A stretch of DNA of 64,000 nt from Gigaspora rosea (GCA_003550325.1 QKWP01000121.1:338954-402953), one strand, 5' to 3'; shown: positions 49,230 through 61,110, numbered from the stretch's first letter. Program-made: numbers and translations. The notes: generated by a model from the sequence alone, not told the origin.

Positions 49230-49518
49230 AATATATTTGTAACCATAGGTTACAATAAATTTTTTGTAGCCAGGTCTATAACTAAGCCCAGATGTAATAT
49301 AGTTAGGGTTAGGGTTAGGGTAATGTTAAAGTTAGGATTAGGGTTAGATTGTGATTGTTTAGGGTTAGGATTAGAGTTAATGTTAAAATTACTACAAAAT
49401 CACGAGAGAAGCATTTTTTGTTAGTAGTACAACAGGGGTTACCCTAGTAAAAGTTTGAGTTATTAACAATTTTATAAAATACGGTTACAGTAACCATGAA
49501 TACAAATATATTAATCCT
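49230..49518. mobile_element. MITE with GTAACCATAGGTTAC ends and GTTAGGGTTAG core
   Basis: Ends TTAATATATTTGTAACCATA and (reverse complement) TTAATATATTTGTATTCATG. The core holds GTTAGGGTTAGGGTTAGGGT and TTTTTGTTAGTAGTACAACA..GGTTACCCTAGTAAAAGTTT, the same order as in 37023-37240 although the ends differ. Confidence 0.7.
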
Positions 49519-49794
49519 TTTAAAAATTACAATAAATGAATTTATTATAAATATCATTTCATTTTAAAAAATTTTATTTTTAAAAAAATTATTATATTGG
49601 ACAGTAAATTTTTTTAAAAAACATAAAATTATAAATTTATGTTCTCAAAGAAACAAAATTTTTTTAAAACTTCTTCACTGCCTGGAATATCTTTGATGGA
49701 CTTGATAAAAAAGTACTCTCAGTTATGACTTTGCACTATCAAGCAAAGAAGTAGTGGCACTGACCTAGAGTTTAGTTTTGAGATGTGTTATTAT

Positions 49795-50560
49795 ATTCAG
49801 TGTAACTCTTACTAACTCCTTTATATTTGGTACTTTCCTGGACTTTTTCTTGTTACTTCTTGGAACTTTTTGAAATTTCGCCAAAAAGTGAGAAATCTAG
49901 TTTACTTCTTCAAAAGATCAGCAATGTTTACTCCTTCCGAATTGGAACAATGCCTACCAAATTGAATCAAGTTACGAGTGCGTTTTGGATTTGTCTAGTA
50001 CAATAATAAATGATATATGAACACATAAAAACTGAACCGAAATGAAGTTTCTTCTGACACATTCTGGCACCAGCATAGTTTTAGTAGTTTTAGTTATTTT
50101 TCTATCATTTCTTCACTATATATAAATATAATACTTTGGTAAAGCTAAATGCTTTATTCAGTTTATATAATTTTTAAACTAGTTCTTATGAACAATATCA
50201 ATTTTATTTTATTTTTTTTGTCTTTTTGTCTGCTTTTATTTTATATTTGTTTATTTTGGATTTTGTATAGGTTTTGTAGTAGTACCCCTTTTATATTTCC
50301 TTTTGTTTTCTAAAAATATTTGTTGTTCGTATGAATCTGGATCTATCTGGATTTAATACTCCTTGTTCTAGAGGCTAGGTAAGGAAGATCAAAGGAAAGC
50401 TAGTAATATTGGCAAGCCTTCTTGAAGCCTTAAAGGAAAAAAGAAGATAGGAAGATAATTTCTAGCTTGTCGTAAAAGGGGAAGACCTTTTATTTTGGCT
50501 TTAAGTAGCTAAATAAGCTATCTATTTCAATTCCAATTTAGTATCGGAGTGTTTGGCAGG
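49795..50560 (+). repeat. Dispersed repeat family R, plus-strand copy
   Basis: Shares CAAAAGATCAGCAATGTTTA, the T-rich tract and CTAGAGGCTAGGTAAGGAAG with 15470-16060. No coding capacity recognised. Confidence 0.55.
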
Positions 50561-50728
50561 TCGCATTTAGGTATCTGGGTACTTAGCTACCAACTGAAAT
50601 GGTCAGATAATGCTAAACTTAGCTATTAGGTAGTACTATGTAGGTACAATAGTAAATACAAGTATTTTAATAAAGTATTAGTGTAGCTGCTTAAGGCTAA
50701 AAAAAAAATAATAATAATTTTATTAATT

Positions 50729-51870
50729 GATAATCCGCCTGTCAACTGGAGAGTGATCCTATAGGCGAAATGTGGCGTGCTTTCATCTAAAATTTTTTTT
50801 ACTAAGTTAATGATACATGTCCACTAATTGAAAGTTGTAGAGCTAGTCAAGACGCATCTAACAATGGTTAAATCATCCAATTGGCCCTGTGGATAGCGAG
50901 ATATCGTCAAAAATGATTGGCCAACTATATAAAATCCATGACAGAAATCATATATGAAAATCACTATAGGTGAAATGTGGCGTGCTTTTTCCTAATACTT
51001 TTTCCTACTAAGTAGAGTTCCACAATTTGATTTGATCAAATATTTGAATCAAATATTTGATCAAATTCAAATTCAAATTTGACTATATTTGATTTGATCA
51101 AATTCAAATATGGCCAAATTTGATTTGATTTGACAAATATTTGATTTGATTTGAAAATTACTATTAAAAATTCAAATTCAAATCAAATTCAAATTCAAAT
51201 ATTTGAATCAAATCAAATTCAAATTAGGGTCAATTTGATTTGATCAAATTCAAATTGATCCAATATTTGATTTGATTTGAATTTGAGGAACACTACTACT
51301 AAGTTAATGATACATGCCACTAATTGAAAGTTGTAGAGCTCATTGAGACGCATCTAATAGTGGTTAGATCATCCAAATCGGCCCAGTAGATGGCAGGATA
51401 CGTTAAAAAACAATTGGCTAACTATATAATCTCTATGTAAACAATACTTGTTTACATAAAGATTTTATATAGTCAGCCAATCGTTTTTCAACAATATCTC
51501 GCTATTCATGGTCCAATTTGAATAATCTAACAACTGTTAGATGCATTTCAACATGCTCTACAACTTTCAATTAGTGGGCATATATCGTTAACTTAGTAAG
51601 AAAAAAGTTTTAGATAGAAGCATACCACATTTCATCTATAGTGATTTTCATATATGATTTCTGTCACAGATTTTTATATAGTTGACCAATTGTTTTTCGA
51701 TGATATCTCACCATCCACTGGGCCAATTGGATGATCTAACTACTGTCAGATGTGCCTTGACGAGCTCTACAACTTTCAATTAGTGGATGTGTATCGTTAA
51801 CTTAGTAAGAAAAAATTTTAGATAGAAGCACGCTGCATTTCATTTATTCTCCAGTTGATAGGCGGATTAT
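50729..51870. mobile_element. Fold-back element of modules in order M-M-M'-M'
   Basis: Ends GATAATCCGCCTGTCAACTG and (reverse complement) ATAATCCGCCTATCAACTGG. Module M starts at about 50756 and 50965 in direct orientation and the inverted modules occupy about 51430-51645 and 51650-51850. The second M is interrupted by the hAT-type MITE at 51013-51295. Flanks TATTAATTG and TAATTAATG are a possible decayed 9-bp duplication. Confidence 0.75.
51013..51295. mobile_element. hAT-type MITE (word TTTGATTTGATCAAAT), perfect 8-bp target duplication
   Basis: Ends TAGAGTTCC and (reverse complement) TAGTGTTCC. CTACTAAG flanks both sides (51005-51012 and 51296-51303); removing the element and one copy restores the module sequence ACTAAGTTAATGATACATG seen in the sister modules. 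The interior is almost entirely TTTGATTTGATCAAATTCAA in both orientations. Confidence 0.95.
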
Positions 51871-51882
51871 TAATTAATGTTG

Positions 51883-52093
51883 CAGATCATAATTTAAAAT
51901 GAAATCTACATTCTATACTTAACCTGCTAGCCTTCTAAAACCTATTAATACTGTTTATTATAATTTTTTTTAAAACTAACCCTAACCCTAAACCCCTAAC
52001 TCTAAAAAATACACCCCAAAAAAATTTAGTTTTTGAGATTTTATACTATCATTTCATTTTAATCTGGATTTCATTATAATCTGTCACAATTAA
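51883..52093. mobile_element. MITE with TGTNACAGAT ends, copy 2
   Basis: Nearly identical to 43602-43814, including CTAACCCTAACCCTAAACCC and CCCCAAAAAAATTTAG. It abuts the M-M-M'-M' element. Confidence 0.7.
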
Positions 52094-53366
52094 TACTATC
52101 ATATCCACTGATTTAATTTTTAAGTGTCTTTTTTCGATAAACTATTATATGAACTTTTGCCATTTAGTGATGTAAAGAATAACAAACATAACATTTATTA
52201 AAAATATTTTTTTAGCCTTTATATGTGATAAATAAGCAATAAATACTAAAAAACCAGCTATTCTAAGCTATAACGAAAGCACTATCACTAGTTGTTGAAG
52301 CATTTGGGAATTTTTGGGCAGTGAACAGTCAGTTTGTCATTGTTTGATCAGTTGTATAATAGGTAAAAGTGAATTTGGAGGTGATTTTTGAGAAAAACAG
52401 CCTTTTTAACTTACTTTTAGCTAATAATTAAATAGGTAGATATTGCAATATTCTATATACTTAATTATGAATTCAAAGTAAGTTTAAAAACCGCTTTTGT
52501 AAAAAACTTACTCTATAATAAATTTTAACGACAAATAATTCTCAATTATGATTGGCTAATTTTGGGACCAAACTAGATTGGTTGATATATATATATATAT
52601 ATGTATATATGGTTTATCAAATTAACAACATTTAGACAATAATATATGCACTTTATTAAAATACACTTTATACAAAATTAATATTTGAAACAGTAAATAG
52701 ATACTTTATAGCATACCTACTAATATTATTTAAACAAGTTTTAATTACTCTAGTATAGTGTATATACTTTAAAGATAGTAGGTTATACAAATCTGGTTTA
52801 AATTTTTAAATATGCATTTGTTCCTAAAATTTTGGATTGAAACCAATAAAATTGCAAGATTTTTTACACAAAATTTTATAAAAATAAAATTTAAAATTTA
52901 AATCAATTATATTGCTATATTTTGTATAACTTTTTGTATAACTATTTTTTAACCAATTAAAATATATAGTTGACTTATGTGATGTTTCAAATTTATACTA
53001 TTCACTAATAGTAATTAATAAAGTTAAAACTTTTTTTATACTTGAAATTTAAAAAAATTTAATCGTTATTATATTTGTTAAGTCTATTCTATTAAGTTTT
53101 TAGCAAATTAATTGTTTAAACAAAAGTAATAGCCATTTAAAATATTTTCTGTCTTTAGAATATACGCACTATAGGTTTAGATTGCAGATAAATATATATC
53201 ACTAATATGTAATATATATACTTTGAGTTCTATTTTTGTACTTTAATTTGTAATTAGAATAAGTTATATAATTTATTTTAAAAATTTCAAGAAGTATTTT
53301 TTACAAATTTACTAATAAAGATAAGAGCAAACCTTACTTTAAAATAGTAATAATAATAATAAGGGA
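52094..53366. other. AT-rich non-coding sequence
   Basis: No gene seen. A short TATATATATATATATATG run lies near 52587. Confidence 0.5.
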
Positions 53367-53767
53367 AAATAAATTTGTCGCACCCCTGGTTCGGCCAATC
53401 AAATCGCTCGATTTTATAGACAAAAAAAAATTTTTTTTTAAAATTAAAAATTTTACATAATAAAGTGTAAAATTTATATAAAATAGCATGCCATATAACG
53501 TAAAATTTTATTCTGAACAACTTTTTCTAAGTCATAAAGATAGATTGTCTTAGTAAAAAAAAACGTTTTATAAGAAAAATCAAAAATTTCCAAAGTTAGC
53601 ACATATAAACCTTTTTTTTTACTAAAACAATCTACCTTTTTAACTTAGAAAAAGTTATTTAGCATAAAATTTTACATATATTTCTTAAACGTAAAGATAA
53701 ATTTATATTAGTAAAAAAAAAAGTTTTATATGTGCTAACGTTCGAAATTTTTGATTTTTCTTATAAA
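53367..53767. mobile_element. Fold-back MITE, GTCGCACC family, cut by the N gap
   Basis: Starts GGGAAAATAAATTTGTCGCA and follows the same order as 1590-2052, including the palindrome around ATAAAATTTTACATATATTT. The right part should lie in the gap. The minus frame at 53287-53520 is a by-product. Confidence 0.75.
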
Positions 53768-53953
53768 NNNNNNNNNNNNNNNNNNNNNNNNNNNNNNNNN
53801 NNNNNNNNNNNNNNNNNNNNNNNNNNNNNNNNNNNNNNNNNNNNNNNNNNNNNNNNNNNNNNNNNNNNNNNNNNNNNNNNNNNNNNNNNNNNNNNNNNNN
53901 NNNNNNNNNNNNNNNNNNNNNNNNNNNNNNNNNNNNNNNNNNNNNNNNNNNNN
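53768..53953. other. Assembly gap (186 N)
   Basis: Run of N, starting inside a fold-back MITE and ending at a run of about 36 A. Confidence 1.
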
Positions 53954-53990
<37 letters not shown>

Positions 53991-53994
<4 letters not shown>

Positions 53995-54335
53995 AAATTA
54001 CTAATTTACACTACAGGTAATAATAGTTAATTTGCCAATTAAAATTCAGGATTAGTGTAATGTGTAAATCAATTTTGTGTAAATAAAACAAAAAATTTTT
54101 TAAAAAATTGCTAAAATTGCTTCTAAATTTTGTCTATGAACCTATTTTCTTTATGCAAAATAAAATTTCTTTGCTAAATTTACTATATAGAAAGCCCTAA
54201 TCTAATTTCTAACCTTTACCCTTACCCTAACATTAAAGAGATTTAATTTTTTTTAATAAAATTGTTTATTTGTTTATTTGATTTGCATTGTAAGATCATA
54301 GGTGATAATCACCTATGGTAATTATAAGTTATTTT
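53991..54335. mobile_element. Fold-back MITE, GAAATTACTAATTT family, copy 3
   Basis: Left GAAAATTACTAATTTACACT and inverted right GAAAATAACTTATAATTACC. Same core as the copies at 36500 and 37373. Confidence 0.7.
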
Positions 54336-56740
54336 CTAAAATTTTGTAGTATAGCTTTTTAAAATTTGTATTTTTTATAAAATTTTTACAACACAAAAAT
54401 TAATCTTCTAAAGATCTTTTTTTTGTTAACTTGAAAGATTAGCTAAAGCATTCGGATCTATTTAAACAAAATACAACAAAATATCAAAGGTAAAAACATA
54501 AAAAACTATCTAAGTAAAAGTAATTTTGCTATATATAAACTACTTATTCTACACTTAATCTAATCCAAACCCAGTATCAATCAAAAAATCAAAAAAACTG
54601 AATAATCTTATAATGTATCTGGCTTTAGGCTTCCTCAATTTGGTTCTTTTTCTTAGCAATTAGGTTATTAAAGGTTTTATTTTTTTTAAGTTTTTATTAC
54701 ACAAAATCCTATAATTGGGTCGTCTACCCACGAGACATTTTCGTGTAAATCAACCAACCGGAGTCGCGAAATTTGTTTACACGGATCAGCTTGAAGAAGT
54801 CAAAAAACAAAAAAACGCAAGAACATAAAAACGGCAGTCTAAACCTATCTTTTAACAAATCGGGAAGGTAATTTTACCTATATGTTGGTTCTAACCTTAA
54901 CCCCGACCCTAATGCTAAACAGGCTCTGACAATAATTTTAACTAAAATTTCACAAAATCACGTGGATACATGACTTTAGTCATCCCTATATTTGATGGGC
55001 CAAATATTGTATTTAGTAATGATCATCAACGCCGAGTATAGCTACGCCTAACAAAAATTATAAAAATAACACATTCATATTAAAATTTTGACCATGAACG
55101 TTAACCATGAACGCAATTGACACATTTTGATCAAAAATAAATCAATTTGCAAATTGCAATAATTAGAGATGACCACCATGCATCTTATCACTCACTGCAT
55201 GTGTTTTAATTGTTACATTATTAGTTTACGAAAATCACACACATTTCGATATTTACCTATATAGGCTATAATATGTGACGATTAAAAACTAAGTAAGTGC
55301 AACTTAGCATCTCTTACTGTATTCAATTTAAACAACCAGCTCTTTAGTAGTGAAACCCTTGTTTAATATAAAAAAAAAATTATATGATATATTCTAGAAT
55401 ATATATATTACCAAACCAATATAAAACTATTTATTAAAAGTGCAACTAGTATTACTTTCATATATTTTATACTGAGTAAGATCGCGCATATATACGTCCC
55501 TAGCACGATACTTATGTAATTGATTGAGTAATCTAATTCACTAAATTTGTAATTACATAAAGATTTTATTATAAAAGGTTGTTCCTTCGTTAATATTATC
55601 TGTGATTTAATAATTAAATTTTATTCTTTACAGTTAAATTTATTGAGTTCTAAAGTTATTGTTTAACATTTACGTAGTCTTTAGCTTTATAATAGTTATT
55701 TATAAATGCACCCTTTGAAAGTCAAAAAATGTCAAAAAATATCCTATAAAAATATATAAGAAGAAATCGAATTTCAAATTGGTTATTACAGCCAAAAAGA
55801 GAAATTATGCCGATATAAAAATTTGATAGTTTGTGAGCATTTAATTTTATTGGTTCTCTAATCATAAATCATGTCATTCTCGACCAAAAATATTTCATTA
55901 TGGATTCAAACCTGGTTAAATAAAAAAAAAAAATAATGATCTTAACTAACTTTGGACAATAATAGGTGCTGTAAAATATGTTGAAAATCATATCACGCGG
56001 ATCCAAGTGCACAGACCATACATATCATATGGTATAGTAAAACATTTACATATTTGTACTCATTCAATCATACGATCACTCTGCTCGTGTTCTTGTTTTC
56101 ACGAGAAAAACATCATTTTCGGAATCTCTTGCAGTCCATATAACCAATGATTTATAGTCAAATATCACATGATTATTCGATTAACATCATAAAAATACAT
56201 TTGTTTTTTTTATTTTCAAACGATGTTAAATGGTTCTAAAAAAGAGGTACACTGCATATTTGGAACGAGGCCTGACATCAACATATCATGCAAAGTTGGC
56301 TAAATTAATTGCTGCGAAAAGTAAATGTTTCATTCCTGGACTAAATCCCCAAAAGCTAAAGTGTAGGAATACAATTTGATAAGCCAATTTATAAATAACT
56401 CATGGCCTGATGTCTGATGCGTGAGTACTATTCCAGAAATGAGTATCCCGTTAAACCGCGAAATTCATGGAAAAAATCGGTAATAACGGATTTTGACTAT
56501 GAATTGCGTCTGAAAGTAACGATCCTAACAAATTTGTATTCATACTATCGACGAAAGGAATTCCGCACAGAATCAGATCTATTAAAAATGGTTTAGAACA
56601 TTATAATGAACTTTTCACATATGAATTCTAAAAAACAGATAGTCAGTTCTCATTTTATATAACAAAATATGTAGCGCCGATATAATAATATTTGTAATTA
56701 GATTGGTAGAATATTCTTCAGCCTCATCGCGTTTGATGCT
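54336..56740. other. Intergenic region
   Basis: No gene signature. Near 54885-54965 a stretch (TCTAACCTTAACCCCGACCC then ATTTCACAAAATCACGTGGA) resembles part of the core of the MITEs at 37023 and 49230. Confidence 0.45.
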
Positions 56741-56749
56741 ATGTTTTAT

Positions 56750-56999
56750 TATATATATTGGTTCAAGAATTGTAAAACGTGTAAAACGAGATAGCATATA
56801 TATATATACGATATATATATACGATATATATATATATATATACGTGTATATACATATATATTGGTTCAAGAATTGTAAAACGTGTAAAACGTAGATAGCA
56901 TACATACGTGTATATATATCAGATATATATATATATATATATACGTATATATTGATGTATATATCGTATATAGATATATATGTTATATATGTAATATAT
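56750..56999. repeat. TA microsatellite with a duplicated 45-bp unit
   Basis: TATTGGTTCAAGAATTGTAA..AACGTGTAAAACG occurs near 56756 and again near 56857, separated and followed by (TA)n with scattered ACG. The frames at 56615-56905 (minus) and 56703-56894 (plus) are translations of this repeat. Confidence 0.8.
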
Positions 57000-57281
57000 A
57001 TCTTACTAATCTAGTTAAGATTCTCACAGTTGAAGAATTCAATTCCTCTTGGGAGAAGAAATTGAACTTGAAGAAAATGATAAAAAGGTTTCGATTTTGT
57101 GTTTATTTTAAATATTTGTTACATTTGTTACTTTTTGTTTTATCATACACATCTCGCGATAAATTTTTGGTAACTAGTCAGTTTTGAATTTTACTTTGTG
57201 AACTCCAATATTTAACTGTTAAAAAATTTGTATATTGTGTTTGTCTTTAAATTATATTTAATGATATATATTTAGTGATAT

Positions 57282-57473
57282 GAGTGACGGGAAGAGAAAA
57301 CTGTAAATCATATTTTTGAATACAGTATTTATTTTTAATACAAATATTGAATTATTGAGACGATTCGAATAATATTAAAAATTTTAAGTGTTTAATTACT
57401 TGGCTTTAAGATGTTTTTATTAAAAGTAAATATTCCAAAAGCATGATTTACAGGTTTTCTCTTCCCGTCACTC
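57282..57473. mobile_element. 192-bp TIR element with an 18-bp flanking duplication
   Basis: Ends GAGTGACGGGAAGAGAAAAC on both sides (inverted), extending to about 30 bp with one indel. ATATATATTTAGTGATAT is present immediately left (57264-57281) and right (57474-57491). The interior is AT-rich and non-coding. Confidence 0.85.
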
Positions 57474-57570
57474 ATATATATTTAGTGATATATACTTAAT
57501 GTCCATTAGAATACGTGATACGGTCAATAATATCACATTATGACTTGTACGCATGTTTCTGAACATGTGA

Positions 57571-58041
57571 AAAATCACCCTCCGACATTTCCGACCGGAC
57601 TAATTACCAGTTTATATTTACATGTTAATCATCTTTTCTTTATTGATTCAATAGTTTATTGAATAATCTTTTGAATCAATAAAGGTAAAAGATGATTAAC
57701 ATGTAACATGAACTGATTAGTGGTGCGAGTACAATGCCGTTATTTGTCGTAAATTTTCGTAAATATATATATTATATATATATATATTTTTTTTTTTTAC
57801 AAAAAACTTAATTATATCGATATCGTGATCCAGTAATCCAAATTGGATGGTTTTGTTACTATCCGATTCGTCGAATCGAATGTACCAAAATCATCCAATT
57901 CGGATCATTGGATCACAAGGTATGAGTTTTTGTAAAAAAAAAAAAAAAAAAAAATACGAAAAATTACGACCAATTACGGCATTGCGCTCACACCACTAGA
58001 ACTGGTAATTAGTCCGATCGGAAATGTCGGAAGGTGATTTT
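57571..58041. mobile_element. Near-perfect fold-back element with 40-bp ends
   Basis: Ends AAAATCACCCTCCGACATTT and (reverse complement) AAAATCACCTTCCGACATTT. Inward, ACTAATTACCAGT, TGGTGYGAG, TTTTCGTAAATA-like and ATCCAATTYGGATCA blocks mirror each other. A second palindrome (ACATGTTAATCATCTTTTCT and its complement, 57628-57712) is present only in the left arm and looks like a later insertion. Confidence 0.75.
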
Positions 58042-58288
58042 CAAGGCAAGGACCCAAATTATTTTTGAACATCATATGACAATTATTATTAATCTGTCTA
58101 TATATAAAGTTGAAGAAATTTTCACTTTATCTTTCATTGCACTCGAAATTCTAATCAAAAAACAAACTTTTATGTTCGCTTGTGCATATAAATTTATTAT
58201 ACGAATATTTCTTGAATAAATGATATTTTAAATAAATAAAAACAAATACGAAAATAAGGAAAAAAAAAAAGTGGGAAAACTTAAAGAA

Positions 58289-59125
58289 ATGATCGAAAAA
58301 TTATCGTACAATCATAACCTAGGATTAGATATGGTTTCTGAACCTAGTATTGCTTCTCAGCAAGAATGGATTTTTATTGATGAATCAGACATCGTTACTT
58401 CACCAGCACAATCCCTCCGTCCACTCATTCCGGACCAAAATTTACATATCAACGTTCCTTTTCCTCCAGAAATAAATCCTATGGATCTCATACGCAGAAA
58501 TAAGAATGGTGAGTTGCTATCAAGAGCGACAAATAAGTTCCTGATCTATCGTAATGAGTATGCTAAAGAGCTCCAATTACGTGGCTTCAAGCTTTCCATG
58601 AGGGAAGTATCACGTATGGCTGCACAATCTTGGAAAAAAGAACCACAACATGTCAAACGTAAATATGAAGACATTGCGAGAGAAGTGGAAAAACTTCATG
58701 TGCAACTATCTATGTCTTCTTCTCCAGGTTGGGATAGACGAAGAGGTTGCTTTACTCAAAACCCAAATGAATTACAACCCAATCATAAATATCAACGCGA
58801 TCATTGCACTATTTTACCTTCTGTAACAGTACCTTCTTCATATTTACCATACCATTATATTCCAACTACAACAATCCCTATGCCAACTGTACCATCACAA
58901 AATACATATACATCAATACAACCTGTGGACTGTGGACAATCCTACTATTTTTTAGATCAAACTTGTGGAAATCCTCAAATTGACTGTATTCAATATAGTG
59001 ATTTATCAACTCCGGAACTTGATATTAATTTTAACAATTCTCTTGAGAGTTCTCCTGAATCTTTTAACTGTGAATTACCAGTTCAAGGAGTAATATTGGA
59101 TCACTATGATTATATTCAATCTTAA
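58289..59125 (+). CDS. MATA_HMG-type HMG-box protein
   Basis: A predicted nuclear, sequence-specific DNA-binding protein of the MATA_HMG class, greatly expanded in arbuscular mycorrhizal fungi. The frame opens without ATG from 58271, but the first ATG is at 58289, giving 278 residues. The HMG box is at about residues 79-138: RATNKFLIYRNEYAKEL (helix 1), FKLSMREVSRMAAQSWKKEP (helix 2, with the conserved Trp at about 115) and VKRKYEDIAREVEKLH (helix 3). The N-terminal 60 residues are acidic and hydrophobic. The C-terminal half is rich in Pro, Ser, Thr and Tyr without a known domain and ends in an acidic stretch, possibly an activation region. No intron is needed. Its general role would be transcription control; a mating-type role cannot be inferred from sequence alone. 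It is the only undamaged ordinary gene in the last 25 kb. Confidence 0.9.
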   Translation: MIEKLSYNHNLGLDMVSEPSIASQQEWIFIDESDIVTSPAQSLRPLIPDQNLHINVPFPPEINPMDLIRRNKNGELLSRATNKFLIYRNEYAKELQLRGFKLSMREVSRMAAQSWKKEPQHVKRKYEDIAREVEKLHVQLSMSSSPGWDRRRGCFTQNPNELQPNHKYQRDHCTILPSVTVPSSYLPYHYIPTTTIPMPTVPSQNTYTSIQPVDCGQSYYFLDQTCGNPQIDCIQYSDLSTPELDINFNNSLESSPESFNCELPVQGVILDHYDYIQS

Positions 59126-60203
59126 TTCTCTTTGTTTAATGATTTATTTTTTCAGTGGCGTTTCGAAACACAGAAGTAAAATAAAAAAAAAAAAAAAAAT
59201 GCAATTTGCATTATATCCAATTTTAAATTCTTCTGTGAACGAACGGACACTTTTCTTTTATATGGTATATTTTTAACCATATAGATCAAAATATAATTTT
59301 TTTTATGATTTTAAAATATTTAATAATGATAATATTAGTAATATAATATTAGTGAGGTGACAAAAGGTATAGGTATCAATTTTATTATCATACATATCAC
59401 ACATCCAAAAGGCGAATCAATACTATAAATCGTATCGCTTTTTGTAGTTTATTTTTAGTATAAATGAAAATTAGGGTATATATTTGGATTAGGTGTGTAC
59501 GATTCGCTTTCTTTAATGGTTGAAAGGAAAAGTAAATATATATATATCATGTAAAACGTTCAATTCAATGTTTTTTCCTCAATTCATTTTTGAAATATTA
59601 ATATTATGTAAATTAATTATTAATAATATCATATGGATTCATATGTAAATACAAATTTAAGTTTATATGTTTGTTCAAATCAAATATTATTATTAATAAG
59701 TCACGTGATGAATTTGAATTAAAAAATTCAACGCCCTTTATTTTTTTTGTTTTATTTTACTTTATTTTATTTTTTTTTTGACAGTAAATTTCAATCATAC
59801 GAAAACAATTGTAAAAAAAAGTATTTCTATTCATTTTTCCTTTAGGAGCAAACAAGAGAACTCCGGTCAGAATGAGGACTTATCCAAATATGAAGGGTAC
59901 TGTACCTGATTCCGATCGACTGAGGCACCAAATGGTATCCAGGAAAAGAGAGTTCCCAGCATACATTGAAAAGTTACAGCCACCTTTATTTGCAAATTAA
60001 CATTGAAATGATCAAGATTTCCCTCTTCAATGTTAAATCATTGGCTGAAAAGAAATAACATGATGTTCAAAAAAGAAAATAGGATTAGTATTGTTTCTAT
60101 ATTTGGACTATATATGATAATCAATTTCACACAGAGTAAATGATTTGTTCATTTGATTATTACAGCTGTTCTCATAATTCGAGGACAACTAATATAATCA
60201 AGT
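59126..60203. other. Downstream intergenic sequence
   Basis: AT-rich with A and T runs near 59180 and 59740. A slightly GC-richer stretch at 59850-59990 has no recognisable frame. Confidence 0.45.
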
Positions 60204-60211
60204 TTTTTTAG

Positions 60212-60549
60212 AGTCTGAAATTCAAATAAAATATGTAAACTTTGAATTCCTACTACTTTTGAACCATTGCGTCCATGCAGATAAAAATATAATTTTTGAA
60301 TTCCTCTTGATATGCTCTATAACGCTATGGTGTCATTTTTTTTAATTTTAAATATTTAAAAGCGAAAATTAGCTACCAAAAACAAAGTAGGTGCTAATAA
60401 AAATGAAAAGACGGCTATATAACGTTATAGAGCATGTTAAGATGAATCCCAAAAATCATATATTTTTTATCTACGTACGTACGTAGATGCACTAGTTCAA
60501 AAGTAGTAGAAATCCGAAGTTCACGCATACTTCTATTGAATTTCAGAAG
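60212..60549. mobile_element. Fold-back MITE (TCTGAAATTC ends), probable 8-bp target duplication
   Basis: Ends AGTCTGAAATTCAAAT and (reverse complement) CTTCTGAAATTCAATAG. Flanks TTTTTTAG (60204-60211) and CTTTTTAG (60550-60557) match at 7 of 8. Inner mirrored blocks include CTACTACTTTTGAAC and GCTCTATAACG; ACGTACGTACGTAGATGC lies in the right arm. Confidence 0.7.
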
Positions 60550-60996
60550 CTTTTTAGGTTCCATTTATGCGCATATCAAATCTATTGGGGTGTCAGTTTA
60601 ATCAGCAAGACATATCATTTTTTGGAAATTGGTTTTAAATTCTTGATTTATAATAAATTATTAATAAAAAACGTCTTTGCCAAACTTTAATAACTTCTGT
60701 TATATTAATTTTTTTAATTTCGCAAGTTGATTTTTATTTTTTAAGAGTATCTCTATTAAGTAGTAACCACATAGTTTAAATATATTTATTTTTTTATTAT
60801 TATAATGTACATATAGAAATTATAAAAATTTTATAATATTTTACAAAAGTATTTAATAACTCTATTAATCGATATTTGAGTGATGTAATACTTATGAAGA
60901 ATAGTAGTATATAGTATATAATCAAAATATCAAGCCAAGATTTTTTTTTAAGTTATTAAAAAAATAGCTCGAATTAAAAAACAACAAAAAAACATA
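60550..60996. other. AT-rich sequence, nothing recognised
   Basis: No gene or repeat identified. Confidence 0.4.
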
Positions 60997-60998
60997 TA

Positions 60999-61110
60999 CA
61001 GTCATCCTTCCCTATAATCACACAGTTGGGCACACCCTAATATGATGATTATAAAAAGGTGTGACTTTATAACTTTATAAAAGTAACTCTATATAAGCAC
61101 AAATTATAAT
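60999..61110. mobile_element. Lone end of a TA-site MITE (CAGTCATCCTTCCC)
   Basis: TA followed by CAGTCATCCTTCCCTATAAT and CACACAG..GGTGTGAC, like the ends of 28332-29323. The opposite end was not found. Confidence 0.5.

Noticed and set aside
49300..49375. Telomere repeat (GTTAGG units)
   Set aside because: Only a few irregular units inside a MITE; not a terminal array.
53732..54020. Frames of 89-90 codons spanning the N gap
   Set aside because: They consist of unknown residues and a poly-Lys from the A run.
56703..56894. Tyr/Ile-rich small protein
   Set aside because: Translation of a TA microsatellite.
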